DNA of 64,000 nucleotides from Saussurea involucrata. Its lineage: Eukaryota > Streptophyta > Magnoliopsida > Asterales > Asteraceae. Location: assembly GCA_033807775.1 (NCBI GenBank), contig CM066321.1, forward strand, positions 253,258,422-253,322,421, in the 5' to 3' direction. The translations under genes were made by a program, and so were the position numbers. The stretch's first letter is position 1. Every line of letters begins with the position of its first letter. Under the pieces are notes generated by a model. That model worked only from the letters and a program-made list of their open reading frames with translations. It did not search any database and was not told the DNA's origin. This document shows, piece after piece, positions 44,595 to 54,590 of the stretch.

Positions 44595-46321
44595 TTAGTT
44601 TTTCTTGGGTACCCACTTGACCATGTATACACATTTGTCAGTGGAAGTAGTTGGAATGGAAGATTCAGCAGTCTTCGCATCATTTGAAGATTCAGCTTTG
44701 TCTTTCTTCACTTTGGTTAATTTCTTAACTTCAGTGGTAGGATTCACCTTGACCTGATTTGCACCAGGGTTGGTCTTCTTTGCCTTGGGGGCAATCTTCA
44801 CCTTAGCTATCTTTTCAGCTTTGGTGGCTGTGGGACACTTACTAGCAATATGATCGGTAAGTCCACATTGATAACATTTCCTATAACTAAAAGTAGTCTA
44901 AGACCATTTGAATGCTGAGCTTTTAATTTCGAATTAGAAGTGCCAGCACCAAGTAAACTAATGGCTTTAGAAATGGGACGAACATTCAGTTCTTCAGATT
45001 TCTTACCAAGGACATCCAATCTGATTCTAGGAGTAGATCGCTGAATAGATCCAGAGATCTGCTTCCTTGATCCAGAGGGATGAGCCACTGAAGCTTTAGA
45101 AGCATTCAGCTTTGGTACTAAGGTACCCTTCTGAGGATTCTGGTAAATAACAATTCCTTTACCTTTGTCTTTAGAGACAGAGGTAGGTTTTGAATAAACC
45201 ATTTTCTCCTTGCCTTTTGAGGAGGTAGGAGTTTCCTCAGGGATTGGTGTAATGGACGAGGAGCACTGAGAAGATGAAGTATCAGTGACTGAGGATACGA
45301 ACGTTCCAAATTTAAGCATTGAACGCTCAGTGGTTGGTTTTGGAGTATCATATTTGTAACCCAAACCACGTTTATCACTCAGGGGAATCTGAGACTTTAT
45401 TATCTCAGTGATCTTTGTTGAAGAATTACACCATCCTTCAACAATAGCTTTTTCACCTTTTAATGCAGCGATAGCTTCTGCTCGTTCGATTTTGACTAGC
45501 TGATTTAAATATACTTGATCTTTAAAATCTTCTTCAATTTTAGAAAGTTTTTCTATTTGAAGGTGGCAGTTTTTAAGCTTTTCAGCGAGATCAAGGTTTT
45601 GGTTTTCAACCACAGTTTTGCCGTTAATGGCTTCGTATAAACTTCTAGTCAAGAGATCGATCTTACGGAGACTATCAGCTTCATCAATATTTGCAATATT
45701 GGTAAAGAAAGAAGGTGATACCTGAATAGCAGATGTTGAAGTGGAGGGAATGTCTGAACTCTCTTCCTCTTCTTCAATCTTGGCCATAAGACATAGATTT
45801 GCTTCATCATCTTCAGAGTCAGATGATGATGCTTCTTCATCAGAAGCAGCCCAATCATAGTCAGCCATCAGGCCTTTATTCTTCTTCGTAAAGCTTTTCA
45901 GCTTAGCATATTTTTCTTTCAGCTTTGAATATTTGTCATCTTTATTCCTTGGAACAAAGGGTTTCTTTGTAAAAGCTGAGGGTCTAGAAACTTTCTTAGA
46001 CCTGCACTCGTTAGCGAAATGTCCTGTCTTTTCGCAGTTAAAACAAGTAGCAGTAGCCTTATCAACAAAAGCTGATGATCTAGGATTGTCAGTTATGGAA
46101 AGAGGTTTGTTCTTTCTAAACATTTTCTTTTTGGCAAATCTCCTGAACTTCTTAGTTAGGAGAGCCAAAGATTCATCATTATCTGAATAATCAGAATCTG
46201 ATGACCTTTCAGAGTTACTTTCTAACTCAGTGATAGTGACCGAGGGTCGCTGAGTAGAAGGTTCCTCTGAGATTAAAGCAACAGGGGTGCTTTTGGAATC
46301 TTTTACAAGTTTCTTCTTAAG
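44595..46321 (-). pseudogene. gag: E gag remnant: N-terminus deleted, two zinc knuckles
   Basis: Coding sequence starts abruptly at the LTR junction (46321), without the capsid region. It holds CFNCEKTGHFANEC (about 46010-46055), an acidic and coiled-coil stretch, and, after a frame change near 44920, a second knuckle CYQCGLTDHIASKC (44834-44875). It ends VKWVPKKN plus TAA at 44595. The stop is followed by TCTTCTTTTGTATTGCAG and then the pol frame. Two knuckles and a WVPK end match Sirevirus-like Gag. Confidence 0.82.
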
Positions 46322-47154
46322 AATAAACCTAAATCTAAACAAGTTGGAACACTAAGGTTTCTTGCACTAAGAGAGATAAGGAAATTACTAATAATAACCT
46401 ATCTTGAGATAAGAGATTGAACTTGTCCAGAGTTAGCAAGTTACTTCAAATGAAGTGGGTTCATCTCTTTATATATTGCATGCATTTAATGCAAGTCAGT
46501 ATACACTTTACACGTGTCATCAGCTGGTTGGTTGCATGTCATTGACCTTGGTTGACAACCTTAGTAGCCGCATGGATGAACAGTGTAGTATCAGAGTGGT
46601 TGTACGATTTCAGACAGTCGGAGGTTCTTTTTTGACATTTCGTACGGAGTCATGCAAGGGGGGTTAAGACAAAAGTACTTTGTACGGAGGACTTCATGAT
46701 CAGCTTTCGTTGATTCAGAGCATTATCATTTTCTATTCAGCGAATGATAAAGTTCAGCGATAGCTGAAGTCTTGTACTTGATACTTCACGTTGAGTGGAC
46801 AATTCTGAGTCTTCGCTAATCCGCATCAGTTCATTAGTAGACTTGTCGCTGGTTCTTGAGCTTGATGTTCGACTTCAGCGTAGAATCTTTGTTGACGTGA
46901 AACTTGTCTTCAGGGATCATAAGTAAACAACTAACTTATCAGTGATCATCATAATGACTGAACAGACTCAGAGCATTAATGGTGAACAGTGTTCGCTGAA
47001 TGTTTAATTTAAAGAGCGAGAGTTCCTATCAGCGGTACTGTAAGATCTTAATACTTATCAGCGATAGTGAAACTCTGATACATATTGTTTACTTACAATT
47101 TTCACTAAGTATAAGAGAGGGTCATTATCAAATCACTGAGGGTTTGGATCAACA
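46322..47154 (-). repeat. E 5' LTR, internal end deleted (about 833 bp)
   Basis: Aligns with 35225-36057; the 134 bases equivalent to 35092-35225 and the primer site are missing. The break sits at TTAAGAATAAACC here versus TTAAGGATAAACC in the intact LTR, suggesting a deletion at a short homology. TATA box (TATATAAAG, minus) at 46467-46475. Confidence 0.9.
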
Positions 47155-48173
47155 GAATGATACCCACCGCTGAGGTAGAACCGAACATGTGTCTAAATGG
47201 TCTTACCCATGTGGAATGATACCCACCGCTGAGGTAGGACTGAACATGTGTCTAATTGGTCTTACCCATGTGGAATGATACCCACCGCTGAGGTAGAACC
47301 GAACATGTGTCTAAATGGTCTTACCCGTGTGGAATGATACCCACCGCTGAGGTAGGACTGAACATGTGTCTAATTGGTCTTACCCATGTGGAATGATACC
47401 CACTGCTGAGGTAGGACGTACGGGGCGTGATACAGTCAGTAGGTTTGGGTAGTGGCTCATTACTTTAACATGTAACTGCATACAATACTGTACCTTGCGC
47501 ATGCTGACAAGTGAGTTCTTTATCCACTTGTGCGGATTTAAAACTATTTTACGACCGGTTATTTTATCCATTTGTACGGATTTCAACTGCTTTGATTTAT
47601 CCACTTATGCGAATTTAAATCACTTTACAAAATCCACTTGTGCGGATTTAAACTATTTTGTTTATCCCTTGTGCGGATTTAAACTATTTTGATTATCCCT
47701 TGTGCAGATTTAAACTATTTTGATTATCCCTTGTGCGGATTTAAACTATTTTGACTTACCCACTTGTGCGGATTTAAACTATTTTGACTTACCCACTTGT
47801 GCGGATTAAAACTGTTTTCTATAACCGGTTGACTTATCCACGTGTGTGGTTTATAAACTACTTCGATGACAAACCGTGTTGTACTCATTAAACCTGTGAT
47901 CTCACCAACTATTTTATAGTTGACCCTCTCATTTACATGCTTTTCAGGAAATAGCAAGTATGATTGGAACCTTAGAAGGCACCTCAAGTAGCTGCATTCA
48001 TCACGACTTTCCTTATCATGTCAAATTATGTTTTGGACAAATTTTTATATTTTTGGAACAAGATGTATCTTTTGTAAACTTTTATGCTATGATGATTGGG
48101 TGTTGTCTTCTACCTTACGCAATGAAATCTTTAGCTGTGACATCCCGTATTTCCGCTTTAGCGGGGTGTGACA
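47155..48173 (+). repeat. B LTR 2, third part and end
   Basis: Resumes with GAATG, continues the 59-bp array (to about 47420) and the 31-bp array (47515-47815), and ends GCGGGGTGTGACA at 48173. The next bases (CTTTGGAACAG) belong to element F, not to a primer site, so this is the outer end of the B 3' LTR. Confidence 0.88.
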
Positions 48174-49791
48174 CTTTGGAACAGTGGGTTTCTGTGTGGT
48201 CACTAGAGTGGGAGGCTCAGGGACATTGGTGCTCACTGTGGGTTTGTCAGTGACCTTAGAAGTGGGCACTGTGGTTTTAGGGGCAGTGGGTATTTGAGGC
48301 GGGTCTTCAGAGTAAAAAAATGACATAATTCAAACCCTTTCCACTCCTAAGCGTTATGGACTTGACTTGTTCTTTTCATATTACCCTAGCGTGTTCGGTG
48401 TCACTAGGTAATGTTCCTGGTGGTCTATATTCTTAACTTCGACGGCTAGTTGTTCTACTTGAGTCTCTATGTTCCTTATGGCTGCTTGAGTTTGATTCAT
48501 GAAACCTTTGAGTATTGATTCGAGTGATGTTTGTGTCTCAGTTGGGTGATTTTGACGTGGCTGAAACTGTTGTAAGGACTGCCCTTGGTGAAAGTTCTGT
48601 GGGGGGGGGGGGGGGGTACCCACTATGATGTTGGTGAAATCCAGGGGGTTTGGTAGTCTTTGCTGGACATGACTCGCCCTGTGGGGTTGGAGTCCTGGAT
48701 TACCAGCCCAAGATAATTTCGCGTGATTTCCAGCCCAGATTATTGGTCTACGAAAATGGGTTGTTTCTCGGGTTGATTCCTATAACATTAACGGCCTCAG
48801 GATTTGCAGGACAATAGTCAAAGACATGTTCCTCTCCACAAAGAGAACAGTTCTCAGTGAGTTGTGGAGTGGCCACTGCCGAATTGACCTGTCTTCTATT
48901 TTGATTTAAAACCAGTTTAGTTAAGGCTACCAATTATGCATTCATGGTTTTAAGTGCTTCTGAGTCAATGGTATTGGTCTTTGGTATGGTGGCCCTAGGA
49001 TTTGACCATTCAGTGTTGTTGTTGGACACCTTCTCTAAGATTTGATACCCTTCATTATAGGTTTTACCTGTGAAAGCTCCACCTGCTGTTGCATCTAAGA
49101 TGATTTTGGCTACATTGGAAAGACCATTGTAAAAGGTCTCCAATTGGATGCAATGTGGAATGCCATGATGTGGGCACTTTCCAAGTAACTCTTTAAAACG
49201 TTCCCATGCATCCGAAACAGCCTCATCTTTGCCTTGCTGAAACAAAATAATATCATTTCGAAACCTTACATTCCTTATAGGAGGAAAGTATTTTTGTAGA
49301 AATTTGTCAGCAAGTTCTTGCCAAGTGGTTATCGAATTAGGCTCATGTGAATTCATCCAAGCCTTCCCCTTATCCCTTAATGTAAAAGGGAAAAGTTTCA
49401 GCCTTAAGGCTTCATCAGTCACACCTTGCAGTTAAAAGGAATCAGTCATTTCCGAAAACGATTTTAAGTGCGAGTGCGGATCCTAAGATTGTAACCCTCC
49501 AAATTGACCCATGGCTTGGATCATTTGAAACATTACCGGTTTAAGTTCAAAGTGTTGTGCAATCATGTTGGGCGTTAGAATCCCGAAGCTTAAGTCAGTA
49601 ACTCCGGGAGTAACATAGCCCCGTATTTTTCGATCTTTGCTATCGGCAATCGTCACTGTGGTCTCCACTACTGGTGGGTTAATGGCTCTTTCACCTCCCA
49701 CACCTGCCATGTTTACAGTGGGGTTCACAGGGGGGTTGTCGATTTGTGTTTTTGTTTTTATGTCTTCTTCGAAAGGTTTATTCAATTTCAA
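48174..49791 (-). pseudogene. gag: F gag remnant (Athila-type)
   Basis: From 49791 the frame runs to 48748 with in-frame stops near 49483, 49440 and 48934. Blocks: LKLFPFTLRDKGKAWM, NSITTWQELADKFLQKYFPP, ERFKELLGKCPHHGIP, FYNGLSNVAK and DATAGGAF, the Retrotrans_gag core of Athila; then CSLCGEEHVFDYCP, a partial knuckle. Another frame (48623-48381) has NIETQVEQLAVEVKN, the coiled tail. A run of about 16 G at 48601-48616 lies between the frames. A Pro/Thr/Val-rich segment (near 48180-48310) follows. Confidence 0.8.
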
Positions 49792-49908
49792 GATCGATTG
49801 GTACCAAAGGTTCGCGTTGTAGCCTTGTCATGCAACACAAACAGCTTAGAAAAACGAGTTACTCGGGCTCGAATAAAAACTAATGCCTTGAGATTTAAAA
49901 TCACGCCA

Positions 49909-49926
49909 GTCCCCGGAAACGGCACC
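49909..49926 (-). promoter_or_regulatory. F primer binding site, tRNA-Asp-like
   Basis: On the element strand TTTGGTGCCGTTTCCGGGGA, close to the Athila consensus as I recall it, with a few mismatches. It adjoins the LTR end (CA at 49934-49935, minus strand). Confidence 0.65.
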
Positions 49927-49933
49927 AAAAACT

Positions 49934-51536
49934 TGGTACGAGCGAAATATGTGATTAATCGCAGTGGGATGCAAACTATCCACAGTAGGAAGCGCAAGTG
50001 TAACTGGCCACTATGATCGTCACAACAAGTATTAGTTGGTAAAATACTAGAATCGTATCCACAGGGATTGGGAAATCAAGACACTATTGTTCTCATGAGC
50101 TTCCTTTTACAAGTTTCAATTACAGAAGAAGCAATAAGTTGGTTTGTTTGGTGAAGTGCTATTTTAACGAGTTACTTACGATTTAAAAGGAGGAATGTTG
50201 GTTAGATTTTCCCTAGATTTTATACTAAATACTTGATCTAGGAGAGTGCTCACTGCACTTATGCAGAGTGGGCACTCCCGTTAAAGAAGCCCGGTTACAC
50301 AAATACTCACACCTCCTAGTAAAAACCCCATACCTTTAGTCCTTACTGTTTTGTCAATGGTAATCTCAAAATGGACCTTTTCAGGTCTCGATTGAATGTG
50401 TAGAGACAAATATTCTAAATGTTTTTAAATAGACAAACTAGCTTGCCTACTACTCTATTGGGTTGAGATTATCTCACTGTGCAGACCCCACTTTCGTGAG
50501 TGTCATAAGAATTCTTTCGAACTCCCTAGCATCATCCAAGCTCGTGTCACTGCGTTCTACTCATTTCTGAGTTAAGAACTAGACTTTAGATCTTTACAAG
50601 TGATCAGCTTGTTCGCATCATTGGGCAATAATCGAGAGTGAATGACCAAAACGATAAATATTCAAAGTATGAAGATTACTCAAGCATTTTTCATAAAATC
50701 TTGGTACTTTTCCTTCCTACATCCCAAAGGATGTTTAGCCCATTATTAAAGAAGTAAAGAAAACAAGAGATGAAAAGTTGCAAGTAAACATACTAAAATG
50801 CAAACTTTGATTAAAATCCGCAGTGGGCACTGTGGGAACAACACTGCTACAGAATCGTAAATTGCTTCCAACTAAGAGTTACACTAGAAATTAACTTCCA
50901 GAAAATTAAAGACTACTTCAGTAAATTCTAGAGCTAAACTAAGAACTAAATTGCACTAATTGTGTGGTAGATGGATGTTTAATAAATGAACCCAATACCT
51001 CTTTATATACTTAGAGGAAAGGGTGGACCAAACAAGAATGGGGAATTATCTAGAAGCTAAAAACCAAGGTGGAAGAAATAAAATCTATTTCCAAAGAGCA
51101 AAGCTTCCTTTCAAGAGTTTGTAGTCAAATACCCCAAGGTTACTTCACCTTTTCCAAAAAATAAACTTTAAGTACGATTGGTTTCATTAAAATATTGTTA
51201 TTGCCATCTTTTAAGGGACATGCTTGTTTGCTTTTCTCCCATGCTTCTGCCATCGATTCTTCCATTCTCCTAGGGCTGACTTCCAAACTAAATTTTTATT
51301 TGTCTTCTTCTTGGCACGCCAGTGGAACCAGAATGGGCACTCCCGAAGTCACTGTAGAATATACGTGAAAGTGCAGCAACAACCTACTAAATGGTTTATA
51401 AAAACTGTAGTTCACTCTTTTTTCTCAATTTTGGGAATAAGACTGAGAAAGGGTGTTTTGAGAAGTAAAATGGCTAAAATTTGACAAAAGAAACTAAAAA
51501 TAAAAGGAAATAATAACTCTAAAAATAGAGTTATCA
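49934..51536 (-). repeat. F 5' LTR (about 1.6 kb)
   Basis: On the element strand it begins TGATAACTCTATTTTTAGAG, a perfect ATAACTCTA/TAGAGTTAT hairpin at the very start. TATATAAAG at 51001-51009 (minus) is a TATA box. GTGGGCACT-type words recur (50270, 50822, 51332). The inner boundary is less certain than the outer one. No gene is seen. Confidence 0.7.
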
Positions 51537-52000
51537 GTTTACTATCCTCATTCAAAGACAAACTTGGAGGAGGATCAGTAACCTTTGGAGATAACAAAAA
51601 GGGGTACATCAGAGGCTATGGAGTCATCAAGAAAGAAGACATAACTGTGTGCAAAGGTGCATATATGGATGGCCTCAAGCATATTCTTTTAAGTGTAAGC
51701 CAACTCTGTGACACAAGTTTTGATGTAAAGTTCAAAAGAACCTATTGCTCTCTGCTAGGGGAAGACACAGAAGTAGAACTTCTGCGAGCCGAAAGAAAAG
51801 GTGATATGTACCTTATGAACTTCAAGGCCAAGAACAAAGATGACAAGCTCTGTCTTGTCTCATGCAAAAACAAAGAAGCATGGTTGTGGCACAACAGGTT
51901 CTGCCATCTAAACTTCCACACTATGGATAAACTTGTTAAGCTTGATCTGGTAAAAGGTTTGCCTAATGTTAAATTTGTTGATCCCGATTTTACTCAACAA
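51537..52000 (+). pseudogene. G: Ty1/copia pol fragment (protease end and gag-pre-integrase)
   Basis: Plus-strand frame SLLSSFKDKLGGGSVTFGD ... MDGLKHILLSVSQLCD ... AWLWHNRFCHLNFHTM. This is the segment between the aspartic protease and the integrase zinc block of copia elements. It is bounded by F on the left and by the H LTR on the right, whose first bases create the stop. The flanking parts are missing. Confidence 0.85.
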
Positions 52001-52684
52001 TGATATTTATATCTAATAGTTCAAACAAATAAGGGTGCGGAAGCGTTTTAACGAACTAAAACATATTCTACGGTAGAAAAAAACACAGAATCAGCTAAAC
52101 AAAGTTTAAATAAACACGAGATTAACTCAAAGATTCACTTTGTATTGATTCGATAAGAACACCAAGAACACCGAAAGTATGCTATGAATTCTGCTCTAAG
52201 GGTGTGTGTGTTGTGCAAAGTTAATAGAAGAGCTCAACATGAGCCTTCTATTTATACTATTCATCAGGGGACAAGCTTTAGACAATAAGGACTAAGGGTA
52301 CAAAGACAAGATTGTGGGATTGCTACAGGTACAACGTTAATGTAGTGCGCCGTTTTCTGCTATGGCTGTAACCCATCAGAGGTTGCCACGTGGAATGTGC
52401 AGGGCACGCCTTGTACGAATGATCTTCAGGATCTTCGTACAGCAGAGAATGTGAGGGGCACGATCGTCTTAGCTTTGATCTTCAAATAATCTTCTAAGTC
52501 TTCATTCTTCACACCACAGAGGCTCTGTCAAGTATGACAGAGGCTCTGTGGCCTTGTCCTCTGTGAACGTCTTCTGTTGAGTCTTCACTTGGACCTTCTC
52601 TCGGTGTCTTGGCAGAGGCTCTGTCGATGTCTATACTTAGCCTGTTTTTCAATACTTCTTTAAACATAAAGATTGGAGCTAACA
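52001..52684 (-). repeat. H 3' LTR with ACAGAGGCTCTGT palindromes
   Basis: TGATATTTATATC ... GGAGCTAACA, 684 bases. CAGAGGCTCTG palindromes at 52516-52528, 52537-52549 and 52613-52623. TATAAATAG (minus) at 52248-52256 is a TATA box. The polypurine tract follows at 52685-52696. Confidence 0.88.
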
Positions 52685-52866
52685 ATCTCCCCCTAAGTAT
52701 TGAAAAATAAAAAATTGAAAAATGCATGGTTTTCTAGGCTAAGAATACGACAAGAAGTATTTGACCTCTGTTGAAAGTTTTACTCTTCTTATCAGGATAT
52801 GCCAGAGGCATTTACAATTGATTGCAGTACATGGTATGAAAAGTAAGAATAGGAAGGTTGAGGAAT

Positions 52867-54590
52867 TCAGACTCTGGCATTTGGGAAATCGTTGAATTTC
52901 CAGTTGTCGATTCCTCCACTTTTAAGTTCATGATAGAATTTGATGCAGAGGTTTCTGAAATTGATGACGGAGTCGATAACCTCTATCAATCTGTTGGCTA
53001 GTTCTTGATCCATGAACTCTGTACCTCTGTGCTCTATGAGATTTGCTCTGAACTCTATCAGAGAGCTTGTTGCATACTTCTGGCAATCAACATCTAGAAA
53101 TTGCCTTGACTTTCCAGCAGGGTCTTGATAAACATACCCAATCATTGGGAAAGTGATAATAGATTTTGGTATGGCAGAGGAGGGGCAGTCATCTTCTGGT
53201 GGTGGGAGTCTGATTTATTTTACTCCGAGGTCGAGTCCTACCTGGAAGTCACTCAGACTGTATACTAGAAGCCTTTCGCGCATGGGTTTCTTGATCACCC
53301 TGTATGCTCTCTGTACTTCGAGTCTGGTGTTGTAGTTCTTTCATGTCCAACTCAGAAGATCCGGCAAGTCATAGGGGCTTAGGTTCCTCAGATCAGACTT
53401 GGTTGACAGGTTTTGCAGATGTTCTGGTGAAGACATCTTCGAGCTCCTTAAGCAATTCAGGGTTCAGGATGGATGGTGGCAGAGGATCATTGATAGCTCT
53501 GCTGTACAAGTACTTGTACACCACCTCTTCTATTTGTCGTAGAGGTGCAATGAGTGGAGGCATGGGCCTGCGCAGAGCATCAATTTGGTTTTTGATTTGG
53601 GCCACTCGATCCTCTGTGGGTTTTACCTTTGGGTCAAGTATTGGCTTGTTTGACAGAGTGTCGAAACCAAAAGCCCAGTCTTCTTCTTCAGGTTTCGGGG
53701 TGACAAACGCATCGAAGGCGTTTTTCATTAATTTCTCTGTTGGTTGATGCTTTAGCTTCTTCTTTTTCGGTTCCTCTGTCACTATCCCTTTTCCTTTGTC
53801 TTTGGCCTTAGGCTGTTCTGCTTGTTGGGTTTAGGTTGCCTCTGTTGTTTTTATTTGTTGAGCTTCTGAGGGCTTAGTTGTAGGTACTTCAGTAGGTTTT
53901 GTGGGGGTTGCCTCTGTTGGTTTTGGCACTTGTGCTTCTGAGGTCTTTGCTGATGGAGGTGCTTCTGCAGTTTTTGTAGGGGTTGCCTCTGTTGGTTTTA
54001 CAGAGGACTTGGATGGGGGTGCGTCTGTTGGTTTGTCAGAGGGCTTTGTTGGTGACGTGGGTTTGGTTTGCGGTTTGGTCGGTGAGGCTTCTGCGGATTT
54101 GCTCAGATATTTTCTTTTATGAGCTAAGGTTTTGGTTATGGGTTTGGTTTTGGGTTCTTCTGGTGTTTTGGGTTTAGGAGAAGGGGGTTTGTCTTCTGTT
54201 GGTTTTGGTGTTTGGGACGGTTGGTCCTCTTTAGATGAGGTAAGTATTTGAACTTGTTCAGTTGTTTTGGGGGTTGGAGATGGTAGATCTGCTTCGATTA
54301 TATGAATTGTTTCCACAGAGGTGGGTGTTGCCTCTGTGGTTTGAGTCTGTTGTTCAGCTTCAGGGGTTGAGGGTATTTGGGTTTGGATTTCATCAGATAC
54401 AAGTGTTGTTTCCACAGAGGTGGGTGTTGCCTCTATGGTCTTCTTTTGTTGTTGGGTTTCAGAGGTTTGGGGACTTGGCTTATTGGTTCTGCGTTGAGTG
54501 GTGGAGCTGGTAGACCTCTGGAGGCAGCTCTGTCTTGTCTCTTCTTCTCCCCCTCAGGATGACCTGATGATCCATCAGTATCATTATCAG
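52867..54590 (-). pseudogene. H ORF downstream of pol, 3' part, broken
   Basis: From 54590 leftward: a Thr/Pro/Ser/Glu-rich low-complexity stretch with many TEATPTK/TEAPP-like units (54415-53831), a stop near 53831, then a basic KKKKLKH patch and a helical block (EEVVYKYLYSRAINDPL) to 53393, and in another frame CQKYATSSLIEFRANLIEHRG ... LCIKFYHELK ending at 52867. No membrane segment. The place in the element equals E ORF3, but I cannot align the two. Function unknown. Confidence 0.68.

Larger units (their letters stand above)
35092..47154 (-). mobile_element. E: large Ty1/copia element, Sirevirus-like, with extra 3' ORF; 5' end deleted
   Basis: Flanked by GAATG (35087-35091, 47155-47159). 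Minus-strand order: truncated 5' LTR (46322-47154), gag lacking its N-terminus, pol, a promoter-like spacer, a long ORF region downstream of pol (36384-40318), polypurine tract and 3' LTR (35092-36057). At 12.06 kb it is the largest element here. The comparable LTR parts differ at about 13 of 830 positions by eye (about 1.6%), so it is older than D. CAGCG/CGCTG words occur throughout. Confidence 0.93.
4999..48173 (+). mobile_element. B: composite Ty3/gypsy (Tekay-type) element, heavily invaded
   Basis: Order: 3' end of a B internal region (4999-5094), a full LTR (5095-8578), primer site, decayed gag, protease to integrase remnants (21034-23929), polypurine tract, and a second LTR from 23964 to 48173 interrupted by elements D and E. 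The internal region is interrupted by C1, which contains C2. Both LTRs begin TGTGACAACTG and end GGGGTGTGACA. The extra internal end before the first LTR means two B elements share that LTR, as expected from recombination between tandem copies. Confidence 0.85.
48174..51536 (-). mobile_element. F: Athila-type Ty3/gypsy, 5' LTR and gag only
   Basis: Minus strand: LTR (49934-51536), a primer site resembling tRNA-Asp type (about 49909-49926), leader, and decayed gag down to 48174 where B begins. Protease to integrase are absent. The Gag sequence and tRNA-Asp-like primer site fit Athila; the assignment is from recalled family features. Confidence 0.8.
52001..54590 (-). mobile_element. H: 3' end of a Sirevirus-like copia element
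   Basis: Minus strand: 3' LTR (52001-52684), polypurine AGGGGGAGATT, and the 3' part of a long ORF region comparable in position to E ORF3. The rest is cut at 54590/54591, where an isolated gypsy LTR begins. CAGAGG/CCTCTG words occur through LTR and coding parts. Confidence 0.8.

Noticed and set aside
53304..54562. Plus-strand Gly/Val/Leu-rich open frames over H
   Set aside because: Antisense of the Thr/Pro/Glu-rich H ORF.
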